Virus record (IMG/VR): IMGVR_UViG_3300046009_013647
Span: 1 to 28,445 of that record
Strand: one strand, 5' to 3'
DNA length: 28,445 nt
DNA from: a virus
The notes below the pieces were generated by a model, which made no database searches, was not told where the DNA came from, and saw nothing but the letters and a program-made list of their open reading frames with translations. Positions 1 to 7,353 of this stretch are shown here, one piece after another (position 1 is the first letter of the stretch; every line of letters starts with the position of its first letter). The position numbers and the translations under genes were made by a program.

Positions 1-904
1 TTTTCTTCATTGTGTTGATAGTTTTCTGCATAAATGCTTCAACTTCAGCAGGTGGAATATTACCTACGTTAATGTAGAAAATACGTTTTTCTGGAGCGCG
101 GGCAATACGGTGGATAAGCATCGCATCTTCCATCAACACATATTGCTTAAATAAGCGACGTCCTGGTTCAAGATATGAACGACCATAAGGAAGATAGTTA
201 ACATCTGTTAATAAACGGAAGTGAGCTATCTCGTAGTTATCAAATACAATTTGATTATCAGTCGGTTTAGTATTTGGGGTAGCATAGTAGCCTGAACCAC
301 CAGTATAGTATCCATCAGGAGAGTAAAGAAATTGTACTTTAGCTGGGTTTTCCATATCAAAGTTTTCGCGTCTTTGAATATGATATGCTGTATAAGGGAT
401 TACATTATAAACACCAAATTTTTCTGCAATTTCTAATTTTAAGAAAAAGTCACCATACTTACACATTTGGCGAGTCCAAGACCAAAGGTTAAACTCAATG
501 TTAAGTACATCATAAAATAGGTTGTAAAGAATTTTCTGAATATCGTCATTGCTACTTCTAATTTGAAGTACTTCACCCATATCATTCTTTAAAGTACATT
601 CATCCGAAATGATATCAAGAGCAGAAGCTACAATAGCGTCTGTATCCATTGTATCATAGTCACTATATAAATAAGTTCTAAGATACTGGTATTGTAGATT
701 AAATTGGGATCCTAAAAGAGATGTAGAAGCAGGGTTGGTATAAATTTTTCCAAATCTATCTACTAATGAGTTAGTTTGAAATTCACCACTAGTTTGAATG
801 TGATCAGTGTCAACTACTTTAAGTTGACTTCCCCCCTCATTTCTGATGATTACATCAGTTGAGAAGAGTCTTCTTAATCTTGAAAATATACTAGTATCAG
901 CCAT
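1..904 (-). CDS. Portal vertex protein, T4 gp20-like (3' end outside window)
   Basis: The portal forms the dodecameric ring at one head vertex through which DNA is packaged and ejected, and it docks the terminase and neck. The reading frame opens with ATG at 904 (MADTSIFSRLRRLFSTDV) and stays open to base 1, giving about 301 codons of a protein that is about 520 residues in T4. The recognisable part is the stretch near the left edge, HRIARAPEKRIFYINVGN followed by a Pro-Pro and AEAFMQK-like helix, which matches the conserved gp20 core. An earlier segment (DIISDECTLKNDMGEVL) is also gp20-like. It follows the terminase by 23 bp, and a candidate promoter element sits in that gap. The C-terminal half lies beyond the window. 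The family call is secure; the exact length cannot be seen. Confidence 0.9.
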   Translation of the reverse strand, partial: MADTSIFSRLRRLFSTDVIIRNEGGSQLKVVDTDHIQTSGEFQTNSLVDRFGKIYTNPASTSLLGSQFNLQYQYLRTYLYSDYDTMDTDAIVASALDIISDECTLKNDMGEVLQIRSSNDDIQKILYNLFYDVLNIEFNLWSWTRQMCKYGDFFLKLEIAEKFGVYNVIPYTAYHIQRRENFDMENPAKVQFLYSPDGYYTGGSGYYATPNTKPTDNQIVFDNYEIAHFRLLTDVNYLPYGRSYLEPGRRLFKQYVLMEDAMLIHRIARAPEKRIFYINVGNIPPAEVEAFMQKTINTMKK

Positions 905-920
905 TGCTTATTTTATTATC

Positions 921-928
921 ATAAATAT
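921..928 (-). promoter_or_regulatory. ATATTTAT element before portal gene
   Basis: The minus strand reads ATATTTAT and ends 16 bases before the portal ATG. The same 8-mer recurs in six other intergenic gaps of this window. It is a candidate phage promoter or leader signal; no experimental support is available here. Confidence 0.4.
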
Positions 929-2493
929 CAAAGAAGCCAACGGAGATCTTCCTGTTGGTTTCCTATTTTTTGTGTATAAGGATTTTGAACAGCATTACCT
1001 GAATATACTCCTCCTTGTGTTTTTGTCATACTACCTAAAGCGGCTCTAGTCATGTCTAAACCTTGTTGTTGGAATTTAAGTGAAGTATCTCTTAAAAGCA
1101 TACCAATACCAAACGACATTACTAAATCATCGTTGTATCCACCTTGTGCTTCTGGACGTCCGTTTTTCCAAATGAATACTTTCATTTCTTCTAGTAAACG
1201 TTTTGATTGGATTGTTACAGAATGGTCACCAACGTATTCTCTAAATTTGTTTACCACTAAAGGTCTGGTTTTTAAAGACATTGTAAAACCAGGAGTTAAA
1301 TTGTTGCCGTATTCATATCGGTTAAAATACGAATCAGCTGTTACTAAGTCACTCTTAGGTGACTGGTAGAAGTTCTGATAGCCGCGTTCTATAACAGTTT
1401 CAATAGTTGCCCAACCTACTGATGCATTTTCTATCACTAGTAGAGCATTGTTGTATTCAGAGGCTAAACCTACAAGAAAATGTCCAAATTCTTTTGGTGA
1501 TAATTGTCCTTTATATTCAGCAACTTGTGTATTGGTTTCAATATCCATTACGTGACACGCTGAAAAGTCTCTACCATCACCTCTAGCTACGTCAGCTACT
1601 ACCATGTAATCTCGCGTGTAAGAGGCAGGTTCCCATACCCATAGGTTTTTGTCTGCTCCGCGTCTTTCAACCGGTTCTTTAATGGTAGTTTGCGATATAA
1701 ATTCGATCCACTCTGGGTAAAATACTGTTTCACCTGAGGTGCTAAAGTCACAGTCACATTCCTGTGCTGCCATTCTAGGATCACCTAAAAGTTCATTTTG
1801 TTTCTTTCTCCACGCTTCGTCCCTCTCCGGGTGTACATACCAAGGTAACTTGATAGGTAAAAAGTCGTTCTCCTGTGCTTCCGCTCTTACCCATGTCTGG
1901 TGAAACCAGTTTCCAGTTCCATAAGGGGTTGAAAGTACTATTGCTCCACCACCCGTGGCAAGTGTTTGTTGTGCTGATGCCCATATTTCTCCAATGTTTT
2001 CAATAAATGCGGCCTCATCCACTATCAGCAAAGATACTGCTTCTGATCGACCAGCATCACCAGCTGCGGATACTGCTTTGATTTGAGAACCGTTATTTAA
2101 TCGTAACGTTAATTTGTTGTTTTCGTCTGCTGGTACTTTAAGCCATGAAGGTAAATTCTCGTACATGAATTTTACCTTAGTTACCATGTTTTTAGCTGTT
2201 TCTTGTTTTGTAGCTAAACAAAGTACGTTTTTGTCTTTGTGGAATGTCATCCACCAAAGTGAATACCCTGCGGCTAATGTAGAGATACCTAGCTGGCGGG
2301 ATTTAAGTACAATGGAATATGGGTTATCTTTCCATAAATTAAGTACTTTACCTTGGAAAGGGTATAGATTAAAGACAACACGGCCACGTTGGGGGTGTTG
2401 GATATAACAATATTTACGCATAAAGTGTGCTGGGTCTTGAGCACACTTAACATATTCTTGTTGGATTATTTTTCTTAGATCTTGATCACTCAT
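928..2493 (-). CDS. Terminase large subunit, T4 gp17-like packaging ATPase/nuclease
   Basis: This is the DNA-packaging motor: an N-terminal ATPase pumps DNA through the portal and a C-terminal RNase H-fold nuclease cuts the concatemer. At 521 aa it is slightly shorter than T4 gp17. Visible motifs are the Walker A variant KSRQLGIST (residues 64-72), Walker B LLIVDE (155-160) with the catalytic Glu, and a coupling motif STPYGTGNW (188-196). The nuclease acidic residues are D301 in VVADVARGDG, E355 in LLVIENASVG, and D455/D456 in GGYNDDLVMS. The ATG at 2493 lies 4 bases past the stop of the upstream lysis-type gene. No small terminase is evident nearby. The family call is very secure. Confidence 0.97.
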   Translation of the reverse strand: MSDQDLRKIIQQEYVKCAQDPAHFMRKYCYIQHPQRGRVVFNLYPFQGKVLNLWKDNPYSIVLKSRQLGISTLAAGYSLWWMTFHKDKNVLCLATKQETAKNMVTKVKFMYENLPSWLKVPADENNKLTLRLNNGSQIKAVSAAGDAGRSEAVSLLIVDEAAFIENIGEIWASAQQTLATGGGAIVLSTPYGTGNWFHQTWVRAEAQENDFLPIKLPWYVHPERDEAWRKKQNELLGDPRMAAQECDCDFSTSGETVFYPEWIEFISQTTIKEPVERRGADKNLWVWEPASYTRDYMVVADVARGDGRDFSACHVMDIETNTQVAEYKGQLSPKEFGHFLVGLASEYNNALLVIENASVGWATIETVIERGYQNFYQSPKSDLVTADSYFNRYEYGNNLTPGFTMSLKTRPLVVNKFREYVGDHSVTIQSKRLLEEMKVFIWKNGRPEAQGGYNDDLVMSFGIGMLLRDTSLKFQQQGLDMTRAALGSMTKTQGGVYSGNAVQNPYTQKIGNQQEDLRWLL

Positions 2494-2497
2494 AACT

Positions 2498-2917
2498 TTA
2501 TAGTAGGAATATTAGGGTTACCCCTACAATCCCGGTTCCTAAACCTAATGCTGCCCCTCTCCAAAAATTGGATCCTTTTTCTCGTTTAAGGGCTTGTATT
2601 TCATCGTCTTTTAATCGTATTTGTAAATCTTTTTCTTTAACCACTCCTTTGCAATCATTTAGACGACCAACAGTATTTTCATACTCTTGCTCTCTAATAG
2701 CCATCAATTTACGAAGATTTCCAATGTCACGCAAGTAACTTTGCTTTTCTTGTTGACAAAAATCACCTGTTTCTAGATCAACCATAATCTGGCGAACTAT
2801 AGATTCAGGAAAGCATATTAACGTATCGCCATTAACGACTGTAACGCTTTGAGAAATAGCCGGGAAGCTCATCAGTAGAAAGCTTGCCAAGCTCAGCCAT
2901 TTTTTTATCGTATTCAT
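2498..2917 (-). CDS. Secreted or membrane-anchored spanin-like partner (Rz1-position gene)
   Basis: A 139-aa protein starting MNTIKKWLSLASFLL, which gives a textbook signal peptide with a possible cleavage near FPAIS/QS. An in-frame ATG at 2953 would add 12 very basic residues; I prefer 2917 because it gives a normal signal peptide. The middle is a charged, probably coiled-coil region (NLRKLMAIREQEYENTVGRL to about 110) with two Cys, and the protein ends in a Gly-rich hydrophobic segment (GAALGLGTGIVGVTLIFLL). The 5' end overlaps the upstream gene out of frame by 86 bases (122 from the longer start), an arrangement typical of Rz/Rz1 spanin pairs. There is no lipobox Cys, so this is not a classic o-spanin. 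Signal peptide plus C-terminal membrane segment recalls unimolecular spanins. Function is inferred. Confidence 0.6.
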   Translation of the reverse strand: MNTIKKWLSLASFLLMSFPAISQSVTVVNGDTLICFPESIVRQIMVDLETGDFCQQEKQSYLRDIGNLRKLMAIREQEYENTVGRLNDCKGVVKEKDLQIRLKDDEIQALKREKGSNFWRGAALGLGTGIVGVTLIFLL

Positions 2918-3188
2918 TTTTTGCTTTTTTACGTCGTTTTTCTTCTTTGTCAAGTTCTACTAAAACAGAATCGGCTTGTGCACGTAGTTTTACGTTTACT
3001 GTCTCTAAAGAATCAGAATGGTCCTCTAGTTTTTTAATTCTAGCTTCGCTCTCTACTCGTTGCTGTTTCAATTGTTGTTGAAATGCCTTTTTATATGTGT
3101 TAGGCATCATGAACATTTGAAAAAGGATAACCCCCAGCAAGGTGATTATCACCAATAGCTGGGGGTTCTTTTTAATTAGGGATAGCAT
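2832..3188 (-). CDS. i-spanin-like membrane protein (N-terminal TM plus coiled coil)
   Basis: A 118-aa protein with a short basic N-terminus, one membrane helix (about residues 9-28, QLLVIITLLGVILFQMFMM) and then a long charged heptad-like coiled coil to about residue 105, ending DELPGYFSKRYSR. This is the architecture of Rz-type inner-membrane spanins, which with a partner fuse inner and outer membranes at the end of lysis. Its 3' end overlaps the next gene in another frame, supporting the pair. It starts at a TAATG junction with the AT-hook protein gene. A strong hairpin with a T-run is embedded in the first 20 codons, so expression may be attenuated. No holin or endolysin is visible beside it. 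Other single-TM coiled-coil proteins would look similar. Confidence 0.6.
   Translation of the reverse strand: MLSLIKKNPQLLVIITLLGVILFQMFMMPNTYKKAFQQQLKQQRVESEARIKKLEDHSDSLETVNVKLRAQADSVLVELDKEEKRRKKAKNEYDKKMAELGKLSTDELPGYFSKRYSR
3121..3177. terminator. Strong terminator-like hairpin inside the spanin-like gene
   Basis: AACCCCCAGC (3129-3138) pairs perfectly with GCTGGGGGTT (3158-3167). A second palindrome, GGTGATTATCACC, sits in the loop (3141-3153). On the plus strand the stem is followed directly by CTTTTTAATT; on the minus strand by ATCCTTTTTC. The C5/G5 runs stand out in this AT-rich DNA. The hairpin lies within the membrane-helix codons of the minus-strand gene, so it could act as an attenuator for the lysis genes and terminase, or stop antisense transcripts. 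Confidence 0.6.
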
Positions 3189-3955
3189 TATTTTAACTTA
3201 GCTATAGCTGCATCAATAGCAGGCTTAGCTTTTGCCCATTCAGCAGCATATATTTCTTTATCTAATACACGGTTAGCGGCATCTACAACACCTTTGTCTC
3301 TTAAACCTTTCAAGAAGGCTTTAACCATTTTAGTTTTTTCTTGTTGGCGAAGTTGAGAAATTTTGCTTTTCTCTACTTTACCACCTGAGCTAGCAAGTGA
3401 TCTTAATTCAGCATCAGATGGACCTTCTTTATCGTCAGCGTAGTATTTTCTATCATCGCCCATTTTATATGTCTTTTGGGTTGCTTTTTTAGCAGCAGCA
3501 GACATTTTTGGAGTAGCAGATTTAGGACGGCCACGCATTCCACCTTCTTTTTTCTCTTTTTCAGGTTTGTTTGGATCAGCTTTACGACCGCGTTGACCAA
3601 CTTCTCTTTCGCCTCTTACTAAGTCGATAAATTTGTTAAGTTGGTTATCGAATAGATCATCGTCTGGTCCTAGAGCTGCTTGAACATCATCATCGGTTTT
3701 AATAGCCTTACGAATATCTTTCTTTTCACCGTCTTTGTTCTTTTCGATTACTTTTTCGATTGCTACTTTTAGATCACCTGCAATTTTAGCCATTTCGTTA
3801 AGAGCCTCATCTTCAGCTACTACTTTAACTGTATCACCAGGTTTTAATCTGTCTTTGATTTTATCAACCTCTCCAGCTTTAGACTGAAACTCGGCTTCGT
3901 TAAGCTCACTGATGATCATCTCGCGGATAGCAGACTTTAATTTAGATATTTTCAT
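3188..3955 (-). CDS. AT-hook-like DNA-binding protein with capsid-targeting-type leader
   Basis: A 255-aa, Lys-rich protein of no family I recognise. I start it at 3955 (MKISKLKSAIREMI); a longer frame to 4105 would run out of frame through the upstream kinase gene and is not credible. The leader ends ELNE (E20) followed by Ala, matching the L-x-E/A rule of T4-type prohead proteases. Further in are an acidic patch (TDDD..GPDDD, 87-100) and two basic AT-hook-like cores, QRGRKADP (121-128) and MRGRPKSATP (140-149), which in other proteins bind the minor groove of AT-rich DNA. The C-terminal third is helical (KMVKAFLKGLRDKG). A promoter-type element lies 24 bases upstream. A role as packaged, DNA-associated head protein is inferred. 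Confidence 0.72.
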   Translation of the reverse strand: MKISKLKSAIREMIISELNEAEFQSKAGEVDKIKDRLKPGDTVKVVAEDEALNEMAKIAGDLKVAIEKVIEKNKDGEKKDIRKAIKTDDDVQAALGPDDDLFDNQLNKFIDLVRGEREVGQRGRKADPNKPEKEKKEGGMRGRPKSATPKMSAAAKKATQKTYKMGDDRKYYADDKEGPSDAELRSLASSGGKVEKSKISQLRQQEKTKMVKAFLKGLRDKGVVDAANRVLDKEIYAAEWAKAKPAIDAAIAKLK

Positions 3956-3979
3956 CTCTAGATATATTATAGTTTTCTT

Positions 3980-3987
3980 ATAAATAT
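3980..3987 (-). promoter_or_regulatory. ATATTTAT element before AT-hook gene
   Basis: The minus strand reads AATATTTATAAG, ending 24 bases before the ATG at 3955 and touching the stop codon of the upstream kinase gene. It is one of seven copies in intergenic gaps. Confidence 0.4.
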
Positions 3988-4517
3988 TACAGAGAAAGTG
4001 TCTCTTTAATTTGTTGAATGCGATTTTCAGTAGTTCCTGAAATGCTGTGAAAGTTTTGTATTCTGTGTTTGTTTGACTTAATAAGATGGTTAATTGTAAA
4101 ATCAATTAAGTTACGATATTCCAGATTTGTTTCGCGTACACCATTATTTTCCATCTCTACACCCTCAGGAGATACATAAAAGATATAATCATATTCTGAA
4201 ATAAAATTACGAGCAAAATCAGTAAATGCCTCTTTATCAATATGATTTATTGTTTTAGATGCAATTGCAAACGCCATAACATCAATTACAGTACGATCTG
4301 TAATGATATTTTCTTGTATAAGCTCCATAGCTCGTTCAGCTAAAAATACTGTTTGACCTTTTAGTGTTGAGTCAGTATTTAATGGAATGCCTTGTTCCAT
4401 CAAATATTTTGAACGCTCAGTCCTGAAAGTATAATCTTTAAATTCAGGTAGCTCTTTAAGAGCATTTACAAGTGTAGTTTTACCTACACTCATTGTCCCA
4501 CATAATCCTATCTTCAT
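3987..4517 (-). CDS. P-loop nucleotide kinase/ATPase, NadR-like (AAA_28-type)
   Basis: A 176-aa P-loop protein with Walker A GTMSVGKTT (residues 7-15 from MKIGLCG). An aspartate-bearing strand follows (ITDRTVIDVMAFA), as in small-molecule kinases and the ATPase part of NadR, which phosphorylates nicotinamide riboside. I choose ATG 4517, which makes an ATGA overlap with the methyltransferase gene; ATG 4526 adds three residues. The protein is little more than the kinase core, with no helix-turn-helix and no nucleotidyltransferase. It ends the four-gene set that begins with the FAD enzyme at 7256. Substrate is unknown: a nucleoside, a sugar or an NAD precursor are all possible. Confidence 0.75.
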   Translation of the reverse strand: MKIGLCGTMSVGKTTLVNALKELPEFKDYTFRTERSKYLMEQGIPLNTDSTLKGQTVFLAERAMELIQENIITDRTVIDVMAFAIASKTINHIDKEAFTDFARNFISEYDYIFYVSPEGVEMENNGVRETNLEYRNLIDFTINHLIKSNKHRIQNFHSISGTTENRIQQIKETLSL

Positions 4518-5623
4518 ACTCTCCAAAAATACAAAAAGCTTTGATTACCGGCAATGGATACATGAAAATTAAAACCATATTGGTGAATAGTTTTAATAAA
4601 TTCTGTTCGAGCTTCTTCAGAATACCCAAATACATCTTCGTGATATTCAATAAAAATTTTACTAATTTTAGCCCAAGTTTCTGGTTGAATTGAAGGGATA
4701 AGTTCTTTTTCTCCACCTTCAATATCAATTTTAAGATAGTCTATTTTTTCTATATTATTACGTTCAATAATATCTTCTAAAGTAGTACATTTTAATATGC
4801 GTTTTACTTGCCAATTAGGCCACATACTAATTTCCATAAACCCTTTTTTATTAGAAACAGCAATATTTTCTAGTGTCCAATTTTTACCTGAGTTTTTCTG
4901 AAGAGCTTTAAATACATCTGGGTCAGGTTCAACAGCATAAATTTTAGATGCTCCTTTACTTTCAGCATAAGCACAATTCATACCAATATTAGATCCTAAA
5001 TCAACATAGATATCTCCTGGGTTAAGTTGGAAAAATTCGTTATCTAATTCTTTATGAGTAATGTTAGACCAATGCATAGCAGCTTCCCACCCAAGTTCTG
5101 CTTCAGCTTCTGCTTGAGAAATGGTATGAAGGTTCATACTAGAAAAATCAATCAATTTGTCATTTAAAGACCAAAATTTAGTTAAATCTCTAGATACTAC
5201 AACTTCTGGCAATTGCTGTTGAATAATTTCATTTACAAAATCATCTTGTGAACTGCCTGGTATAATACGATAACTATCTTCTTCATAGTGTTTAGTAGAT
5301 ACTTCAAAAATAGTAGCGCCTTCAGTTAATGCTGTAAGCTGGTGGGGTTGACCTCTTTCAAGATCAATTATATCTCCTTCTTTAATAGTTACAGTTTTAA
5401 CAGCTGCTTTTTCAGTATCGACCCAACTGTATTCAAATTCTCCTTTAGCTACATACCACGATTCTTTTTTAATCAAATGGTAGTGCATTGAAAACTTTTT
5501 ATCTTTACCAAATACTAGGAGTTTACCACAGTATTCTTCATCATTAATAATCCAAAGCTCATGTCCCCAAGCTTTTTTATAAAAGTCACCTTGACGAGGT
5601 ACTGGTTCGTATTTATGTCCCAT
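4514..5623 (-). CDS. Cupin-FkbM methyltransferase fusion
   Basis: A 369-aa two-domain protein. Residues about 10-115 form a single cupin barrel with metal ligands visible in MHYHLIKKES (H47, H49, E54) and PHQ (H94), of the type seen in sugar isomerases/epimerases. Residues about 195-365 are an FkbM-type SAM-dependent methyltransferase: VDLGSNIGMN (207-216) is the SAM loop, VEPDPD (231-236) the acidic ribose-binding turn, and DYLKIDIEGGE (295-305) the family signature. FkbM enzymes methylate sugar or polyketide hydroxyls. I place the start at 5623, a TAATG junction; the frame extends to 5665 but would overlap the 90-aa gene. A role in modifying a glycan or nucleotide-linked sugar is inferred. 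Confidence 0.85.
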   Translation of the reverse strand: MGHKYEPVPRQGDFYKKAWGHELWIINDEEYCGKLLVFGKDKKFSMHYHLIKKESWYVAKGEFEYSWVDTEKAAVKTVTIKEGDIIDLERGQPHQLTALTEGATIFEVSTKHYEEDSYRIIPGSSQDDFVNEIIQQQLPEVVVSRDLTKFWSLNDKLIDFSSMNLHTISQAEAEAELGWEAAMHWSNITHKELDNEFFQLNPGDIYVDLGSNIGMNCAYAESKGASKIYAVEPDPDVFKALQKNSGKNWTLENIAVSNKKGFMEISMWPNWQVKRILKCTTLEDIIERNNIEKIDYLKIDIEGGEKELIPSIQPETWAKISKIFIEYHEDVFGYSEEARTEFIKTIHQYGFNFHVSIAGNQSFLYFWRV

Positions 5624-5895
5624 TAGAATCGAGTTGTTCCGCGCATTGATGGATTTTTGTACCAAGGTAAGCCTTCTCTATTTTTACGGGCTTCTTCCCA
5701 CTGCTCAAGTGTTAGTTGGCGACCATATAAATGATATTCTTTTTTATATTCTGATTCTTCACCTTCGATAGGTTGAACCGCTGGTCCATCCCAATTGTGG
5801 TATTTCCAAGCATCACTACCACTTTCTTTAAAGAAATAGTGGTGTGCCCCTTTAGATCTCATTCGGCGTTCTTCGTAAATTGTTTCTTTTTTCAT
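5623..5895 (-). CDS. Small conserved-looking phage protein, function unknown
   Basis: A 90-aa protein with many Glu, Lys, Trp and Tyr residues. The most distinctive part is WKYHNWDGPAVQPIEG (residues 30-45), followed by YHLYGRQLTLEQWEEARK and GLPWYKNPS. The DGPA and LYGR pieces look like short beta-hairpin repeats of the MORN or wd-like kind, but only one full copy is present. It is translationally coupled on both sides: ATGA with the FAD dehydrogenase stop, TAATG with the cupin-methyltransferase start. I recognise the style from other aquatic phages but know no function. The coupling suggests it serves the same pathway as its neighbours. Confidence 0.7.
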   Translation of the reverse strand: MKKETIYEERRMRSKGAHHYFFKESGSDAWKYHNWDGPAVQPIEGEESEYKKEYHLYGRQLTLEQWEEARKNREGLPWYKNPSMRGTTRF

Positions 5896-7256
5896 ACTGC
5901 GTAATGGCTTAAAAATTCCGGATATTCGGTATCGCGAAGGTAATAAGAAAGAATGTCCTCGGCAACGTATATTGCCTGAGCTCCTGAAACTGTTATACCT
6001 CTAGCTGATAAAGCATCACCTACAAAGTGTACATTTGAGAACTTAGTAAGAGATAAGTTACGGTAGTTTACAAGTGGTTCTGGTGAAAGATATTTTACCT
6101 CGGGAACGTAAATACCCCAATCGTCTTGTAGTGTTGGAAATACTTTTTTCATATCCTCGATAAAATCCATAATATAGCTCCAATATTCACCCATTACGTT
6201 TTCTACTCCACTTAAATTATCGATTTGGAAAGCTGATACACCATTGCCTTCTGAGGTAGTAGAGGGGATTCGAGTAGGTGAATAGTATAAACCAGTACCA
6301 CCAAATTGAAGCTTGTTTACCACATCACGTGACCAAGTAAATGGATCTTCAATACCATTGATTTCCATCAAGATGCCAAAATTGGTCATCCCGTTTAGAT
6401 ATTTTGGATCTTTTTTAGCGTGGCCGTTATAGCTATGATCTCCATATGTTTCCTCTACAGCAACGTAAGCAGCATTGTTGTTTGTACAGAATGAGCGAAG
6501 CGAAACACCTTTATCTTCAAATTTGCGATACAACTTAAAGTCGTATGAAATATCAATTAGTTTTTGGAAGTGTTTTTGTGGTGCTTCAAATCGAACACCA
6601 ATTTGTACTGATTTGGGTTCATCTGGTAGGGTATATTCGTTTGCTAATTGTTGAGCAAAATCAATACCTGATTTACCTACAGCAAATATAAGTTCATCAT
6701 AGTCTAAAGTAGATATATTTAGTATAGGATTTGTAAGGTTAGTATAATTAACTTTATTAGCAATCATGGCTATCCCTGTTACTTTATTTTCCCAAATAAA
6801 TTTAACACCTTTAGACACTAAATAATCGTACCAGTTTTTAGCAATTTCAGATAGGTAATCTGTACCTACGTGCCATACAGGAAACAATCGTAAACCGAAG
6901 TATGGTTTAATGAAATCTGGTTCTGTATCTGGATTTGAACATTGTACTTCCTCTGGTTTAGGGTGGAAACGCTTAAAATTGGTGATGACTTGATCCATCA
7001 ATTCCATTGCTTTTTCCTCACCACAATACTTAGACAATTGACCTCCAATTGCTGTGTGATAAGTTAATTTACCATCTGACCAACCACCTGCTCCTAAAAA
7101 CCCTGTCATTACCTCTTCGGGTAAGCGGGTATATGGGTCTTTACCCATATCAATGATTGTGATTAGTTCACCAGGATAACCTTTATCTACAAGTTTGGTA
7201 GCAGCATTCACTCCTGCCACACCTGCACCTACGATTACAATTTTCTTTTCCTTCAT
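5892..7256 (-). CDS. FAD-dependent dehydrogenase (COG2509-like)
   Basis: A 454-aa flavoprotein. The N-terminal Rossmann motif KIVIVGAGVAGVNAA (GxGxxG at 10-15) binds the FAD ADP moiety. The segment GAGGWSDGKL (about 55-64) matches the loop typical of the uncharacterised NAD(FAD)-dependent dehydrogenases grouped as COG2509. The C-terminal HFVGDALSARGITVSGAQA is the usual FAD-closing motif. The length is near normal, so the enzyme looks intact. It is the first gene of a coupled set with the 90-aa protein, the cupin-methyltransferase and the kinase. A full-length enzyme of this kind is unusual in a phage and probably acts on a nucleotide or cofactor. Substrate is not known even for the cellular family. 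Confidence 0.85.
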   Translation of the reverse strand: MKEKKIVIVGAGVAGVNAATKLVDKGYPGELITIIDMGKDPYTRLPEEVMTGFLGAGGWSDGKLTYHTAIGGQLSKYCGEEKAMELMDQVITNFKRFHPKPEEVQCSNPDTEPDFIKPYFGLRLFPVWHVGTDYLSEIAKNWYDYLVSKGVKFIWENKVTGIAMIANKVNYTNLTNPILNISTLDYDELIFAVGKSGIDFAQQLANEYTLPDEPKSVQIGVRFEAPQKHFQKLIDISYDFKLYRKFEDKGVSLRSFCTNNNAAYVAVEETYGDHSYNGHAKKDPKYLNGMTNFGILMEINGIEDPFTWSRDVVNKLQFGGTGLYYSPTRIPSTTSEGNGVSAFQIDNLSGVENVMGEYWSYIMDFIEDMKKVFPTLQDDWGIYVPEVKYLSPEPLVNYRNLSLTKFSNVHFVGDALSARGITVSGAQAIYVAEDILSYYLRDTEYPEFLSHYAV

Positions 7257-7287
7257 ATTTCTATTTGTTACGCGTTAAGATAATTAA

Positions 7288-7324
7288 AGAGAGCCGGGAC
7301 TCAAAATTGAGGCCACAGCTCTCT
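7288..7324 (-). terminator. Hairpin between the 89-aa gene and the FAD dehydrogenase
   Basis: AGAGAGC (7288-7294) pairs with GCTCTCT (7318-7324), and CTCA (7300-7303) with TGAG (7308-7311). The stems are separated by an asymmetric internal loop and closed by a 4-nt loop. On the minus strand it is followed by TTTAATTA, a poor T-run. It may be a weak terminator, an RNA-processing site or a stabiliser at the 5' end of the metabolic operon. It occupies the largest gap of the window (7257-7353), in which I see nothing else. Confidence 0.4.
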
Positions 7325-7353
7325 GTAAATTGTTCTAAGCGACTGGCTATGAA

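Noticed and set aside
666-673. TATAAATA within the portal gene
   Set aside because: It encodes Tyr-Leu-Tyr in frame and is not in a gap, so it is probably a chance match in AT-rich DNA.
846-1369. Plus-strand open frames over portal and terminase
   Set aside because: They are shadows of well-identified minus-strand genes.
3956-4105. N-terminal extension of the AT-hook protein to 4105
   Set aside because: The added 50 residues lie over the kinase gene in another frame and hide a normal leader and promoter-type element at 3955.
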